DNA of 13,080 nt from Gammaproteobacteria bacterium (GTDB taxonomy: Bacteria; Pseudomonadota; Gammaproteobacteria; UBA9214), in the NCBI GenBank assembly GCA_029881775.1, contig JAOULY010000027.1:1-13080 (forward strand), read 5' to 3'. Position 1 is the first letter of the stretch. The number at the start of each line of letters is the position of its first letter. Shown piece by piece: positions 12,838 to 13,080 of this stretch. The position numbers and the translations under genes are program-made. The notes beneath the pieces were generated by a model. That model had not been told where the DNA came from and made no database searches. It worked only from the letters and a program-made list of their open reading frames with translations.

Positions 12838-13080
12838 ATGTCCATGAACACACTAATGTACCTATTGATCGTCATCGTCGGCGGCTACTGCGCCCTGGCG
12901 CTGTATGTGTTCCTCATGCAGCCAAAGCTGATTTACTACCCGGGTGTCCCCGGTCGCACGCTCGAGGCGACGCCTGCGGTCATCGGGATGGATTACGAGG
13001 AGCTCACCCTCAGCACCGCCGACGGTGAACAACTGCATGCCTGGTTTATCCCGCATCCACAGGTGCGTGCCACCTTGCTG
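12838..13080 (+). CDS. membrane-anchored alpha/beta hydrolase, N-terminal part (cut by window edge)
   Basis: From the ATG at 12838 the frame is open for 81 codons to the edge. Residues about 7-27 form one membrane helix (MYLLIVIVGGYCALALYVFL), followed by QPKLIYYPGVPGR and then LTLSTADGEQLHAWFIP, the opening strands of an alpha/beta hydrolase of the BEM46/ABHD13 (YfhR-like) kind, in which the anchor, the YYP motif and D-G-x-x-L-x-W are characteristic. The nucleophile Ser and the remaining triad lie outside the window. An in-frame ATG at 12820 would add six residues; neither start has a clear ribosome binding site. Substrate unknown. Confidence 0.82.
   Translation, partial: MSMNTLMYLLIVIVGGYCALALYVFLMQPKLIYYPGVPGRTLEATPAVIGMDYEELTLSTADGEQLHAWFIPHPQVRATLL

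Overview
The window looks like chromosomal DNA from a free-living gammaproteobacterium. Codon third positions are GC-rich, and the gene set is typical of that class: a DjlA-type co-chaperone, QmcA/NfeD, a one-chain iron-sulfur serine deaminase, an AroF-type DAHP synthase, HDOD and DUF350 proteins, and an MscS-like channel. A PEP-CTERM protein with a VPVPAA sorting signal points to an environmental, exopolysaccharide-producing lineage such as Chromatiales-like sulfur or marine bacteria. I cannot name a genus. No integrase, insertion-sequence transposase, tRNA, rRNA or CRISPR array is visible.

Layout. Positions 1-3889 are all on the minus strand: qmcA and nfeD (stop and start overlap by one base), then a cyclic-nucleotide-binding/rhodanese/coiled-coil protein, a small lipoprotein, and the N-terminal part of djlA, which runs off the left edge. 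sdaA (4076-5452, plus) diverges from qmcA and converges on an AroF-type DAHP synthase gene (5579-6634, minus). Between them lie a perfect 28-bp inverted repeat made of two REP units and a second short hairpin. Positions 6635-6958 have no confident gene. Then come an HDOD gene and a DUF350, lytic transglycosylase, small membrane protein cassette, all minus. Positions 9264-10457 hold two minus-strand genes for exported proteins with a C-terminal membrane anchor; the second is a clear PEP-CTERM protein. A 494-base noncoding stretch follows, then an MscS-family channel (10952-12730, plus) flanked by two copies of a ~60-bp imperfect palindrome, and the start of an alpha/beta hydrolase gene that runs off the right edge.

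How the parts fit. Many products act at the cell envelope: stomatin/NfeD membrane quality control, lytic transglycosylase, mechanosensitive channel, PEP-CTERM protein, lipoprotein and a membrane-anchored hydrolase. The most notable regulatory signal is a 16-bp dyad (TARTAC-AAAS-GTAYTA) upstream of both exported-protein genes. It sits exactly 22 bases from a -10-like hexamer in each case, which suggests one activator, centred near -42.5, switching on both genes. The other less ordinary features are the palindromic repeats, the REP doublet and the domain fusion in the cyclic-nucleotide-binding protein. The rest is ordinary housekeeping content.
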